DNA from: Bradysia coprophila
Taxonomy: Eukaryota; Arthropoda; Insecta; Diptera; Sciaridae
Direction of reading: 5' to 3'
DNA length: 64,000 nt
Assembly (NCBI RefSeq): GCF_014529535.1
Contig: NC_050738.1
Coordinates: 11,803,318-11,867,317 of the forward strand
How positions within the stretch are numbered: the first letter of the stretch is position 1; every line of letters begins with the position of its first letter. Below the pieces are notes generated by a model, which saw only the letters and a program-made list of their open reading frames with translations, did not search any database and had not been told where the DNA came from. Both the position numbers and the translations under genes were made by a program. Shown piece by piece: positions 1 to 14,750 of this stretch.

Positions 1-3000
1 CAAGAGTTTGACAACACTCCAACTTGCGACGATATCAATGAATGTGGATCGTCCCAGTGCGATGCTGCATCTACGGATTGCATGAACACTGCCGGATCTT
101 TCTACTGCCAATGTAAAAAGGGATTCAATCCAACCACAGAATGTAGACCTGTTGGTGATCTAGGCCTAGCAAATGGAGGTATTCCTGACGACAGCATTAC
201 AGTGTCATCGACAGAGGAGGGCTACCACAAAGGGGTATTTGATTTTTGATAAAAATGTGAGTTCTGTTTGTTCATTCATTCAATTTCATAGATGGTGAGA
301 CTTAATTCCGTCGGCTGGTGCGGAAACTCCATTGAACCCGGCTCGAATTGGGTACTCGTTGACTTCAAGGCACCAACAATTATTAGAGGTTTCCGAACCA
401 TGTCTGTACAACGATACGACGGAAATGTTGCATTTACATCTGCAGTACGTTTGCAGTTCTCTGACGATTTGGCAGATGTTTTCAAAGACTACGCAAATCC
501 TGATGGAACAGCTGTAGAATTCCGAATCCTGGTAAGTTTCAATGACAAGCTAACTCAAGTGGATTTCGCTAAAATTTTAAATCTTACTCTCAGGAACCAA
601 CTCTATCGATTTTAAATCTGCCAATTCCCATTGAGGCGCGTTACGTTCGATTCCGAATCCAAGACTATGTAGGAGCTCCATGCATGCGAATGGAAGCTAT
701 GGGCTGTACCCGATTGGATTGTGTGGATGTAAACGAATGTGCGAAAAACAATGGCGGTTGCGATCAAAAATGTTTGAACTCGGCCGGAAGTTATTCTTGC
801 TCGTGTAATACTGGATTCGAACTGTTCACCGGTAATGGCACCGCAGGATATTTCATTGAAAAATCAGAAACCGGTGACCGAGACGGTGACACGATTCAGA
901 AAAACAAATCTTGTGTACCAGTCATGTGTCCTGCGTTAACCGTACCCGAAAATGGTAAATTGTTAACAAGCAAAGCGAAGCATCATTTCGGTGATTTGGT
1001 GAGGTTCCAATGCAATTTCGGATACGTAATGTCGGGCAGTTCGTCACTTCTCTGCTTGTCAAGCGGTCAGTGGAACGCTACCGTACCAGAATGCATGTGT
1101 AAGTATTTCATTAGCTTGATGTTTCGACAGATTGAAATCTAATTCTAAAATATCGAAATCGTACAGATGCAAAATGCGTTTCTCTACCGGACGACAAATC
1201 CAAGGGACTAGCCGTTATACGTCCAGACCAGGAAAGTGTTTTAGTGCCATTCAGGTAAGTCGAATCAGCTGAACATCACTTAAATGTACGAACTGACCAA
1301 GCCCTTTGAATTTACAGAGACAATGTAACGTTGACGTGTAGCTCACCAGGAAGACAATTACGAGACACAGCAACATCAGGTTTCAGACAGTGCGTCTATG
1401 ATCCTAAGCCAGTAAGAAATAATCCTCAATTTTTTGTCGTATTTAGTCTGACTCTCTGTCGATAAATTTAGGGCTTCCCCGACTATTGGCTTTCTGGTTC
1501 TCAGCCATCATGTCCGCGAGTTGATTGCGGTGTCCCAATGCCGACACCAGGAGCAGAATATGGTCAACATGCTGACACCAAGTACCAAAGCTCATTCTTC
1601 TTCGGTTGTCAACATACATTCAAACTGGCTGGTCAAACCGGTAAACACGATAATGTTGTTCGTTGTCAAGGCAACGGAATCTGGGACTTTGGTGATTTGA
1701 GATGTGAAGGACCTGTTTGCGAAGGTAATATTCGAATGGTCTCAATTAAACAACAAACCGTAACGAAATGTGTAATTTACAGATCCCAGTCGCCCAAGCG
1801 ATGGCATTCAAATTTCAAGAAGTTATGAACAAGGATCCGAAGTATTGTTCAGTTGCTCTCGACCGGGTTACATTTTAATAAATCCCCGACCAATTAGCTG
1901 CATCCGGGAACCCGAATGCAAAGTAATTAAGCCGCTAGGCTTGTCGTCGGGATTAATTCCAGATAGTGCTATCAATGCCACATCGGAACGACCAAATTAT
2001 GAAGCAAGAAACATTCGATTGAACAGTGTCACTGGCTGGTGTGGAAAAGAAGAAGCCTTTACATACGTAAGCGTTGATCTTGGCCAGGTGTACAGAGTGA
2101 AGGCTATCCTAGTGAAAGGCGTTGTGACGAACGACATCGTCGGCCGACCGACTGAAATTCGATTCTTCTACAAACAGTCGGAAAGCGAAAACTACGTTGT
2201 CTACTTCCCCAACTTCAATCTAACCATGCGAGATCCTGGAAATTATGGAGAGCTTGCGATGATCACACTGCCGAAATACGTTCAAGCCAGATTTGTGATT
2301 TTGGGTATTGTTCAGTACATGGACAACGCCTGTTTGAAATTCGAATTGATGGGCTGTGAGGAGCCAGCTCAAGAACCACTTTTGGGCTACGATTACGGAT
2401 ACTCACCTTGTGTCGACAACGAACCACCAGTTTTCCAGAATTGTCCACAACAACCGATTGTTGTACGTCGTGATGAAAACGGAGGTGTCATGCCAGTAAA
2501 CTTCACTGAACCAACGGCATTAGACAACTCTGGATCAATTGCTCGATTGGAAGTGAAACCACAGAATTTCAAGACTCCGATGTACTTATTCCAAGACACG
2601 GTTGTTAAGTATGTTGCATTCGATTACGACGGAAACGTTGCTATATGCGAAATCAATATCACCGTGCCAGACGTTACTCCACCATTGTTGAGTTGTCCAC
2701 AGAGTTATGTGATTGAACTGGTTGACAAACAAGAAAGCTATTCGGTGAACTTCAACGAAACACGGAAGCGAATCAAAGTGTCTGATGACTCGGGTGATGT
2801 GAAGCTTACATTCATACCAGATAGAGCCACCATACCGATTGGAACATTTGAAAATGTGACCGTTGTCGCTACCGATCGATTTAATAACAAAGCAATGTGT
2901 CACTTCCAAGTGTCCGTCCAAGCCACACCTTGTGTCGATTGGGAATTACAGCCTCCAGTCAATGGGGCATTGAACTGCTTGCCAGGAGACAGTGGAGTTC

Positions 3001-6000
3001 AGTGTATTGCTACATGCAAACCCGGCTACAGATTCACCGATGGAGACCCGGTCAAGACTTTCTCGTGCGAAACGTCTCGCTTATGGAAGCCCACGTCTGT
3101 AGTTCCTGATTGCGTTTCCGAAAACACACAACAAGCAGACTACCAAGTTACAGTTACAATGAATTATCGTGCCAATGGAGCCGTTGCTCAAGCTTGTTTA
3201 GGTCAATATCAGGATCTTCTACAGCAATACTATGGCAACTTAAATCAACTGTTGTCGCAACGTTGTTCCGCTGTAAACATCAACATGAACGTGTCGTTTA
3301 TCAAATCGATTCCGACTTTGTTGGAGGAAAATGTTGTGAAAATGGAATTCCTTTTGGTAATTATTCCCGCCGTAAGACAACCACAACTGTACGACCTGTG
3401 TGGATCCACTTTGAATCTCATATTTGACCTTAGCGTTCCTTACGCCAGTGCCGTTATTGAACCGTTATTGAATGTGTCGAGTATCGGAAATCAGTGTCCG
3501 CCACTTCGAGCATTGAAAAGCTCAATTAGTCGCGGATTCACGTGTAGTGTCGGTGAAGTTTTGAACATGGATACGAATGATGTACCACGTTGTTTACATT
3601 GTCCTGCTGGAACCTTTGCCGGTGACAAACAAAAGTCATGTACCTACTGCCCGCGAGGATTTTATCAAAGTAGAGACAGACAAGGATCGTGCTTACGATG
3701 CCCACCGGGAACATACACGAAAGAAGAAGGCTCAAAGGCCATCAGTGCTTGCGTTCCAGTTTGCGGCTATGGAACATATTCACCGACAGGATTGGTACCG
3801 TGTCTCGAATGTCCACGAAATTCCTACACCGGCGAACCGCCAACTGGAGGTTTCAAGGATTGTCAAGCATGTCCAGCTGGAACATTCACATTCCAACCAT
3901 CAGCTCCAGGAAAAGATCGTTGCCGTTCGAAATGCGCACCAGGATTTTATTCGAAAACTGGTCTCGCTCCCTGTTCAGCTTGTCCTCAAAATTTCTATCA
4001 AAGCGTTGCTGGTATGACAGCATGTAGTGAATGTCCCACCAATATGAAAACAGATGGACAAAGTGCAGCCGGTCGTGAAGAATGCAAACCGATCGTTTGT
4101 ACAGAGACCTCATGTCAACACGGTGGTCTGTGTGTTCCAATGGGACATAATATTCAATGCTTCTGTCCAGCAGGATTTTCGGGTCGACGATGTGAGATTG
4201 ACATAGACGAATGTGCATCGCAGCCATGTTATAATGGAGGACAGTGTACCGACTTACCACAAGGCTATCGGTGCCAATGTCCACCTGGTTACTCTGGCAT
4301 CAATTGTCAAGAAGAAATGAGTGATTGTAGAAACGACACATGCCCTGCACGCGCTATGTGTAAAGATGAACCTGGTTTCAATAACTACACTTGCCTTTGT
4401 CGAAGCGGCTACACAGGCATCGATTGTGATATAACTATCGATCCATGTACAGCTAGTGGAAATCCATGCTCAAACGGAGCGTCATGTATAGCTTTGCAAC
4501 AAGGACGTTATAAATGCGAATGCATATCAGGCTGGGAAGGACAACATTGTGAGAAAAATATCAACGATTGTGCGGAGAATCCATGTTTACTCGGAGCGAA
4601 CTGCACGGATCTAGTTAACGATTTCAGCTGTGGGTGTCCTCCTGGATTTACCGGAAAGGTAAGTTGAATGCGCATTAACGCTCTGGTTGCTGAGAATTGA
4701 AATAAACCTTTTTTCAGCGTTGCCAAGAAAAAATTGATCTTTGTCTCTCTGAACCGTGCAAGCATGGCGTTTGTGTCGATCGACTTTTCAACTATGAGTG
4801 TGTTTGCCATCCTGGATGGACTGGAGACTCGTGTGATATTGACATAATGGATTGGTGAGCACACATCCGTAACATAATTTAAAACGAAAAGTCTAAATTT
4901 ATCCTTCCCACACACAGTGCTCACAATCCTTGCGAGAATAGTGGATCATGTTTGGATCTAGTCGACGGTTATACATGCAATTGCGAACCTGGATACACTG
5001 GCAAAAACTGTCAACATGCTATCGACGATTGCGAAAGTGCACCATGCCAAAACGGTGCTACGTGCATTGATCAACTCGATGGATTCACTTGCAAATGCCG
5101 GCCAGGCTACGTTGGTCTGCAATGTGAAGCTGAAATCGACGAGTGTTTGTTAGATCCTTGCAGTCCAGTGGGAACAGAGCGTTGTGTTGACCTGGACAAT
5201 CGATTCGAGTGCATGTGCCGAGAAGGTTTCACCGGAAAAATGTGCGAAACAGACATTGATGATTGTGCATACTCTCCGTGCTTGAATGGTGGCCAATGCC
5301 GGGACCGTATCGGGTCTTTCGAATGCATTTGCCTACAAGGATGGACTGGTGATCGTTGCGAGAAGGAAGTTGCAACATGCACTTTACAGAAACCGTGCCA
5401 GAACGACGCAACATGCATTGATTTGTTTGAAGATTATTTCTGTGTATGTCCCAGCGGAACGGATGGCAAGCAATGTGAAACAGCTCCGGAACGTTGCATT
5501 GGCAATCCTTGTATGCATGGCGGCAAGTGCAGAGATTTTGGCTCTGGATTGAATTGTTCGTGTCCTGAAGATTATACCGGAATCGGTTGTCAATATGAGT
5601 TTGATGCATGCGATGCCGGAGTTTGTCAGAATGGCGCTGAATGCATTGACAATGGAGTGGGCTACACTTGTGTCTGTCCGAAAGGGTAATACTTTTAGTC
5701 TTTTGCCTAAGTTTGATTTACTTACGAGTGAATTTCAGATTTGCTGGTAAAAATTGCGAAGAGGACATCACCGACTGCAAAGACAATTCATGTCCTCCAG
5801 GCGCAACTTGCATAGATCTGGCTGCCGGTTTCTATTGTCAGTGTCCATTTAATTTGACGGGAGACGACTGCCGAAAAAGTAACTACCTTGCGAACTGTCA
5901 CAAAATAGAACCTTTCACGAAACGATTTCTCTTTCAGCTATTCAAGTCGATTACGATCTATACTTCAGCGATGCCACAAGATCAACAGCCGCTCAAGTAG

Positions 6001-9000
6001 TACCATTCTACACTGCCAAGTCGTCGAGCATAACAATCGCCATGTGGGTTCAATTCGCCCAAAAAGACGACTCTGGAATCTTCTTCACTTTATACTCCGT
6101 CGAATCCGCAAACATTCCGAACAAACGTCGACCACTGATCCAAGCTCATTCCAGCGGCGTGCAAGTGTCCATTTTCCCTGACTTACAGGACGCTTTCCTA
6201 TCGTTCAAAGAGTATGCAACAATCAATGACGGGCAATGGCATCACATTGGTATTGTGTGGGATGGAAAAATCGGTCAGTTGATGCTCATTACGGAGGGAC
6301 TTATTGCAAGCAAAGCGGAATATGGTGGCGGCAGAACATTCCCTGAATTGTAAGTTGTGATTGGTTTAGTCGGTTGCAATTTCGTACTTACAATTGAAAT
6401 TACGTTTCAGTGCATGGGCTGTGCTAGGCAAACCACAACCAGAAAAGACAAACAGTTTGACCTCGTCAGCGGTCACTTACTCAGAAGCCGGATTCCAAGG
6501 CAAAATAACTAAAGCACAAATCTGGGGACGAGCTCTCGATGTTTCATCCGAATTACAGAAACAAGTACGAGATTGTCGCAGCGAACCGGTTTTGTATCGA
6601 GGACTTCTTCTCAACTGGGCCGGCTATGAAGTGACATCTGGTGGTGTCGAGCGTTCAGTACCTTCGTCGTGTGGACAGAAAAAATGTCCAGCTGGTTATA
6701 CTGGTGCACAATGTCAACAAATCGAAGTAGACAAAGAAGCACCTCGTGTTGAACATTGCCCTGGAGATTTGTGGGTGATTGCCAGAAATGGATCAGCAAT
6801 CGTAACCTGGGACGAACCACATTTCAGCGATAATGTCGGAGTGGTTAAGGTCATTGAACGGAACGGTCATCGACCTGGTCAAACTTTGCTTTGGGGAACG
6901 TATGAGATCACTTACATTGCATCAGATGCTGCAGGAAACAGTGCCACATGCAATTTTAAGGTATCGTTGTTGTCAGAATTTTGTCCAGCATTGGCCGATC
7001 CATTGGGCGGAACCCAAGTGTGCAAAGATTGGGGAGCTGGAGGACAGTTTAAGGTGTGTGAAATTTCATGCCATTCGGGACTACGATTCTCGGAAGAAGT
7101 TCCTGAATTTTATACTTGTGGTGCTGAAGGTTTCTGGCGTCCAACATCTGATCCAACACAGTCATTGGTGTATCCATCGTGTTCACGTACGTGTATTAGA
7201 TTCCCTTTGCATCCGTAGTCATAACATTACTTTTTCCCTACAGCTGCTAAGCCTGCTCAACGCGTATTCCGAATTAAAATGTTATTCCCATCCGATGTGC
7301 TATGTAATGAAGCCGGTCAGGGTGTTCTACGGCAACGTGTCAAAAATGCCGTCAACTCGCTCAATCGCGATTGGAATTTCTGTTCGTATTCAACAGAGGG
7401 CTCAAGGTTTGTTGATCTAACTTTCCCACTGAATCGAACGGTTTAATCATGACGAACTGTTACAGGGAATGTAAGGACGTTCAAATCGATATCAATTGTG
7501 ATCACTACAGAGGTGGCAATGCGAATCGTGCTAAGAGACAAAGTGAAACGTCAGATGATGGAGGCACTTACGTTCTGGAGGCACAGATTCCAGTTGAAAA
7601 GTAAGTTTATCTTTGGTGGTTGATTTAAACATCAGTTTAGCAAAGACATCCAGAGACAAACCAGAGATTGGATGATTTGGAGATCTCATTTCGTAAAGTA
7701 CTCACCGGTGCAATGTTAGGAGTTTTTGGTGGGTTAATCGAGGAAAATGTAATCGATTATCAGAAAATCATTTTCATATTAAGCAAGAGGTTGAAGGTTG
7801 AATAGAAATGGCAGTTGAAGATCAATGAGTTGGGCTCTAGATTTTCCTCGGATAATGTTGCAGTGATGAGAAGGATTGATAAAGTCTTAGAACATATTTG
7901 TTCATCGAAATGGTGTCTTGGTGGGACTACCTCGAACTTGTTCATTCATCAAAATAACCACCAGTTCAGTACTGACAGTACTGTTGGTCTATTAGAATGT
8001 ACTGAATTGTCATGCAAATGTTGTAAGATAATAGAAAATCTTGTTATCGCCGCCGAAGTGCATGCATTTTTTTCAAAATATTTTTTTTTTACTGCAAATT
8101 ATCAGCACCGTAGTCATACTCAGTTTGTGTAAAACAAAATACAAATAATTATAGCAATGCACCTAATGTGGATGTTGATGTGGTTGGTCTTTCGTCTCGT
8201 GCCCGTCAAGGCCGGCAACAAAATGGTGATACATACACTTTGGAAATCGCATTCCCTGCTGTCAAGTATGTTAAATGAAAATTACAAACATTTTCATATT
8301 AAACGGAGACGGTCTATTAAAATGCGCCGTATGGATGATGGAACAAAATCTGCTTAAAACAAAATTGCATGCACTGTTTTGAAATCACAGACACTCTCGG
8401 TGCTATTCTGCTTTCTTATAAGTTTATAATCCGGAATGCTTTAACTATTACCTCAATGGATTGGATATTGTTTGGTGATTTTTTTTTAGAGATCTGACAC
8501 AGTCGTCACAACAACAAAATTCTCAACGACCGAATCTAAATTACTTGCACGAACTTAACCTATTTACGGATATTATGATTTAAGATCGCTTGGAACGGTT
8601 ACTCTTTACCTGGCCGTTTACTGCTTATATAATCCTAAACATTTTATAGATCTGCACAGCGTCTACCTTTAAAAATTCTTCTAATTTTCATCTCAACCAT
8701 TAATGATTACTAAGCAAACAGCAAACTAAAACAAACAGTTTCGAGGACGTAACTTTAATCGCTTTATAACGAATCATTTCAGTGATCCCGTATTGCATTC
8801 AACCACTGGCGAACGATCCGACGTACGAACATTACTTCAGAAACTTATTCTCGAAGAGGATCAGTTTGCTGTTCAAGATATTCTTCCAAACACAGTGCCA
8901 GATCCAGCTTCATTGCTTCTGTCATCTGAATACGCTTGTCCTATTGGTCAAGTGGTTATGGTGCCTGATTGTGGTAAGTGAAAGCCTATCGATGAATTGA

Positions 9001-10809
9001 AAGAAGGATTAACGTCGTCATCATTCGTCATGACCAAATTCTAACCAAATTTCTAACAACCAGTTCCATGTGCTGTCGGAACATTCTATTCTGCTGCCAA
9101 TAAAACTTGCAACCCATGTCCCCGTGGAACGTATCAATCGGAAACTGGTCAGCAACAATGCACAAAATGTCCAGTTATTGCTGGTAGAATGGGAGTGACT
9201 GCCGGACCAGGTGCGAGATCAGCGGCAGATTGTAAAGGTTTGTATTTTATCCAAAATTCGTTAAAATTCAAATAAAAATGTTACAAAATCGCAGAACGCT
9301 GTCCGGCCGGTAAATATCTTGATCCGGATACTGGTTTGTGTCAACCGTGCGGTCATGGTTTCTATCAACCGAATGAAGGTTCATTTTCTTGCGAACTGTG
9401 TGGCTTGGGACAGACTACACGATCATCCGAAGCTACTTCACGGCAAGAATGTCGCGACGAATGTTCGTCAGGTAAACAGCTCGGTCCCGATGGCCGATGT
9501 GAACCGTGTCCATCTGGTACTTTCCGAACTCAAGGCGTTCAGCCAGCTTGTACCAGCTGCCCAATTGGTCGAACAACACCGAAAATGGGTTCATCATCCA
9601 TCGAAGAGTGCTCGTTACCGGTGTGTGCTCCGGGTACATATTTGAATGGAACCAAGAACATGTGCATCGAGTGCAAGAAAGGTTTCTATCAATCGGAATC
9701 ACAACAGACATCTTGCATTCCATGTCCACCGAATCACAGTACGAAAACAGTTGCCGCAACTAGTCGCAGCGAGTGTACAAATCCATGCGAAACGATTACC
9801 GAAGGCCAAGCACACTGTGACGTTAATGCATACTGCATTCTGGTGCCGGAAACTTCCGACTTTAAGTGTGAATGTAAACCAGGCTTCAACGGAACTGGAA
9901 TGGAATGCAAAGATATGTGTGATAACTTCTGTGATAATTCCGGTGTTTGCGTCAAAGATCTAAAGGGAACGCCATCGTGCCGCTGTGCCGGTTCATTTAC
10001 CGGACCGAAATGTTCCGAACGATCGGAATTCGCATACATTGCTGGTGGAATAGCTGGTGCTGTTATATTTATCATAATTATCGTATTGCTCGTTTGGATG
10101 ATCTGCGTGCGATCGAACAAGAAGAAGGATCCAAAGAAAATGCTGACACCGGCTGTCGATCAGACCGGATCGCAAGTGAATTTCTACTATGGAGCTCATA
10201 CAACGCCATATGCCGAAAGTATAGCACCGTCGCATCACAGTACATACGCTCATTATTACGATGATGAAGAGGATGGCTGGGAGATGCCGAATTTCTACAA
10301 TGAAACGTACATGAAAGAAGGTGAGAATTCAGATCGTTTATGTTCTGGGACAGGGTTTGTTGGGAGTTCGTTTGGAAGAACTAATAAATTTAGCCGAAGG
10401 GTTTGGGATTATTTGGAATTTATGTCGTTTTTGGGACCCTCTGATGGTACAAACCAAATTTAAAATAAATTTTCGGTTTTTTGTTTTTAAGGTCTTCATG
10501 GAGGTAAAGTCAACACATTAGCCCGATCGAATGCCTCACTGTATGGAACGAAAGACGATCTCTACGACCGACTAAAACGACACGCTTACACTGGTAAAAA
10601 GGGTAAGTCTGAATTATCGTCTGAATTGTAAAAACATTGCTAGTAATATTTTCCACCACACAAACAATATATATGCTTCCCACATATACATACATAATTA
10701 CCCAACAGACATATCAGTTATATTTCAACAATGTTTTCCCATTTTATTCTTTTTTCAAAGATGAATCTTTTTCGTAGAGAAAAGTGACAGTGACAGCGAA
10801 GGACAGTAA
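1..10809 (+). CDS. uif: Uninflatable-like giant EGF/CCP/HYR transmembrane receptor (5' partial)
   Basis: Single-pass apical surface receptor; in Drosophila, Uninflatable is needed for tracheal inflation and modulates Notch signalling (family knowledge). Exons read from splice sites: 1-234, 292-531, 594-1098, 1167-1254, 1318-1411, 1472-1724, 1783-4658, 4718-4854, 4918-5685, 5739-5878, 5938-6349, 6411-7186, 7244-7406, 7466-7600, 8155-8265, 8783-8973, 9064-9237, 9295-10320, 10492-10602, 10778-10809. They sum to 8466 bases, an exact 2822 codons. Domain order: EGF, discoidin-like, EGF, four CCP/sushi modules, second discoidin-like, two HYR, CCP, a SEA-like stretch, four Cys-rich GCC2/GCC3 (ephrin-receptor-like) repeats, 14 tandem EGFs, a laminin-G/pentraxin-like domain, HYR, a CCP-like module, a second SEA-like stretch with RAKR, three GCC2/GCC3 repeats, two EGFs, a TM helix near 10030-10110, and a cytoplasmic tail ending in an acidic micro-exon (SDSDSEGQ). 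Visible EGFs total 18. Signal peptide and N-terminal domains lie before the window. Confidence 0.92.
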
Positions 10810-11197
10810 AACATACACACGCTCACACAACGTGAAAACTAATTGATTCAACGTTTCGATTTTAAAATTAACAAAAAAAAAACATTTTTTTGTATTTTTC
10901 CAACGCACTTCAAGCAATAGTGTTTTTAATGACAGATGCCAAATAGAATAGTATGAAAAAATGTTCCACATTTTTTTACAGTGTCAAATGTTGTTCGATA
11001 CACTGACCAGTTTCAGCACTCTATACTCTATTTACCACTCATGTTTGAAGTGCGTTGATTTTTCCAAATCTCGATACAAATGTTATTATTGCGTGTGTGA
11101 TCATGAAATTGTGGATTTGTATTCTGTTTTTGGGAAAATCTCCTGTTCGCTACAACGAATGATAAAGTTTTTCTACTTTTTTTTTTAAATAAATAAA
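10810..11197 (+). other. uif: 3' UTR of the uif-like gene with poly(A) signals
   Basis: The stop codon at 10807-10809 is followed by AT-rich non-coding DNA. Overlapping AATAAA hexamers lie at 11188-11197, so cleavage just after about 11210 is plausible. A 157-base inverted-repeat element (10901-11057) sits inside this putative UTR. More AATAAA-like strings occur downstream, so the true end is uncertain. Confidence 0.5.
10901..11057. mobile_element. Inverted-repeat MITE, CAACGCACTTCAAG family, copy 1
   Basis: The left end reads CAACGCACTTCAAGCA and the right end is its inverse, TTTGAAGTGCGTTG. The flanks share ATTTTTC(C) on both sides, consistent with a 7-8 base target duplication. Its interior shares GACAG-TG-AAATA-like sequence with the copy at 14751. 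No coding potential is seen. It would be transcribed as part of the uif 3' UTR. Confidence 0.7.
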
Positions 11198-14100
11198 ATG
11201 GACAATACTCAAATGGAAAGAAAATCGTTTTTTGTTGTAAAATGTTTTGCTTAGTTTAGAATGTGTGAATGTAATTTACTTAATCTTTAGTTATTGGCTT
11301 TTATTTTGGAAAAATCTCGTTATCAAAACCACGAACACGAACGCAAATCATTGAAAATCTGAGATTAGTAATAAGGAACCAATTGAATTTACAATTGATT
11401 TCAGAACAAACGAATTAACGAGATTGTTCCGACTTGAAAGGCATTTGGAATTAATTTTTATTTTAGCAAATAAATAGGTTTCGTAAACAACGAGAAATTA
11501 AAAAAAAAAATAATTAAATTAAATAAAATTTAATGAAGCAACGAATTGCAATGATCGTTTAAAATCGAAATATATTTAATTTAGTCATTTGATTAAAAAT
11601 AAAAATGGAAATAAAAGTGCGACACAATTATGAAAAATAGCTGGGTCTTTTCGAAATATATAATTTAAATTATCGAAAATATTTATGAAAAGTTTCTTTT
11701 TATTAAATAATTCTTAAATAAACCACTTACAAACACCAGTCCTCATACAATTCATAAATATTTACATATTATGTAGACATTAGGTTATTAAAAAAATTGA
11801 TAAAACGAATTTTAGTAATTCTGTTCAAAATAAATCAGAAAAAACAATGACGAAAGATAAAAGACTTCTCTAATTTTGTGCCTTTAAAAAGAAACTTAAT
11901 AAAGTTTAAAAAAATGCGGTAAAATCGTTTAGTCGTTTAAAATGTAACTTTAAAAAAAATTATTTAAAATAAATATTTGTAATTTGTGTAATGTGTTTTA
12001 TACAGAAAGAAAAGATCTTATTTTTAATAAATTTGTACACAGTTTGCGATGGGTTTTATTTTGATTGATTCCGTTCCGGTACATTCATTACTATTCTGTA
12101 TCGAAAGACCGAATGCGTTTACAATATTTTTCGATGTTTACCTTTAGCTATTGATAAAACGCTGTTTGGAAACTAGAGCTCAAATGTAATAGATTTCCAT
12201 ACACTTCTAGTACATTTCGGCATAAAATAACCAACATCAGCGCTCTATTTTTTGTGAACCAACTTCGCAGCTATGACATTTCATGGATATTTTACCAGAG
12301 CAAGGTACTGAAACAAAAATTGTGGCGACTCCACAGGTCAACAGAGGTCCTATCCATATTACGTTATTTTGAAACATTGAAACCTTTGACGTGCCTCCAA
12401 CAGGTTTCAACAGGTAACAAACAACACGTGTGTTATTTGTCAGTGTTATTTGGTCAATGAGAAAAGAAAAGTTCGAAATTGCATTTCGAGGGTGTTGTTT
12501 GAGTCCAGAGCGCAGTAAGGCCATAAGTCATCCGATAAAATGCAGATTCCAAGTTTTTTTCCAGAGGTAAACTCAAAGCTTTTCTTAACAAAGACTTCCG
12601 AAGTGCCAGCCGAGCTGAGGTGAGGAAATGAAATGAGTTGTGAAAAACAAGTGGTAAGAAAGCAAAGGAATTTAACTAACTGTTCAGTGGAACAGATGCA
12701 TATATTTTGTCTCTCAGTCTCTGGACACAAAGTAAATAAGAAAACAATTTTTCCAATGAATTATCAATTATCGAAGGGATTAACGTTTTATTGATTAAAC
12801 AGGAATTTTCGTCGGAATTTTTAATTTGATATTTACAGTAATTTATTTTGGTATGTGCTTTGAAAAAGAAAAGAAAAAAAAAACGAAAAATAGGCCCTGC
12901 CCTTAATAACATTTACAAAGTACGCACGCTAAGTAGAGGGAAATTGTCCTTACATTTTTGCGGGCGATGGGATAGGGGGTTTAAAATTAATCATTTTAAT
13001 TCGTCAACTTCACTTGGCTCATCTACCAACTATTCATTCCCTAGACGACGGGAAGAATGCATTGAACGAATAAATTACAGACTTTGGCTCAAATTAAATC
13101 ACTCTGTCTTACTAATGTCTGTGTTACATTTCTTTTACGTATGAATTTCGATCCCTGCGAGGTACGTTACGATCATCCGGAATTTCGATTCAAAGGAAAC
13201 TACGATTCGCAGAGAATTAAATGTTTTGTCGAAGTTGTGAGGAAACGGTTTTCTCACCGAACAAAGAACCAACTACTTTCATTGCAAAATGTCGTTCGCA
13301 AACAACCAAAATTTTGAGATACAGTTCGGTTATACAGCGGAACGAATTAAAACAAATGAAGTAATAGATGTTGAATCTTAAAAACATTTCATCAAAAGAA
13401 GGTAAAATGGCTCGTCACAACTTCAATAAGAAATTATCTACTTCCAGTTTTCACGCAGTAATTTTGCAATTTCATGCGTACTTTAGACATACGTGGGACC
13501 ATATCTTTTTCGGATTGTTGATTGAGGTAATTCCGAATTGGTTACATAGTTTTCTATAGCTTTATTCAGCACTTGTTCGAGGGGACTATATGTAGCCCGG
13601 GATCGTAATCGGGCTTTCGATATTTCCAGTTCCTTGAATATAAAACAGTTTCAGATCAAAAAATAAATTTCATTTTGTTCTCTCCCTGAATGACAAACCT
13701 TAATGAGTTCAGCATTCCGTCGTTTCGCTGATTCCAAATTCGTACACGCTTTGTTCGGTCTGTCTTCGAACGTAACACGTTTTGAAGAAAACATTTTTTC
13801 GAATTTCTTTTCATCAATGGAACTATCACGATAAAGATATGTTTAAATTTGTGTTGAGATGCTACATTAGCCACTTACATGGAAGCAAGTTTTTGATCAA
13901 TTTCGCACTCCAAGGTTGCGTATTTTGCATTTATGTCATCCAAAAAATCCACTGTCTTACTACTTATACCCATTCTCGACAATTGACGGTTGAATTAACA
14001 ACTAATTAATTACTGTAGAAAATCTCCTTTTATTTTCGCGTAAAAAGATTTGTGTCAAACGTTTTTGTTTTGTGAACAATTCCATAGCAACGCCAATAAC

Positions 14101-14750
14101 AACGTACTAAATAATGACCTACCCCAATAATAAACAGATGCATGTCTCTTTCGTTTCATATGCGTGTACATTAGTCATAAGGACTACAATACAATAAAAT
14201 CAAGTAATAAACTTTCAGACAGGCTAACATCATCTTCTGTCGACAGCGACGACAAAAACAAATGACGAGCTTCACCTGTTGTTGTCTTATATAATAAAGT
14301 GAAGATAACTACGCTGGTTTAAATTTCACTGGCCAAGGCAGCTCTCTACCAATATCACACCGATTATTTACGAAATTTGGAGGCCTAAATATATATCGCA
14401 GCATTAAGTCGTCCAATTCACATAAGAAAAAGCGTTGAAATACATTTTTGATTCGTTTGTTCAGCCACTCATTCACTTAAAATTCAATTTCTGTTCTGAA
14501 GCACTTCTGAAGGGTGAATTTATTTTCACGATTAATCGGGTGACTCTTGCTTTTTCGAAGATGAGATCATACACCTAAATTAATAATAGTTTGATTTCTT
14601 CCAATTTAACTTAATGAAATTGCAGAACAGGTATGGCCGGCCGATCGGCCAATTCATCTTAACGTATTCATAATTTATGTCAAAATAGTATGATTTTCAG
14701 TGCTTTTGAAATCAACTTTTTATGTCCTCCAAGTGGAACATAGATCATAC
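11198..14750. other. Gene-free intergenic DNA
   Basis: AT-rich, with only short scattered open frames (for example around 12450-12900 and 13656-13874) that show no recognisable domain, splice logic or codon pattern. A short stretch near 14190-14300 weakly resembles the dispersed repeat with TTGTCGATAACAG and ACTTCATTTG motifs seen at 23981, 39403, 56401 and 61220. I see no RNA gene. Confidence 0.5.
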
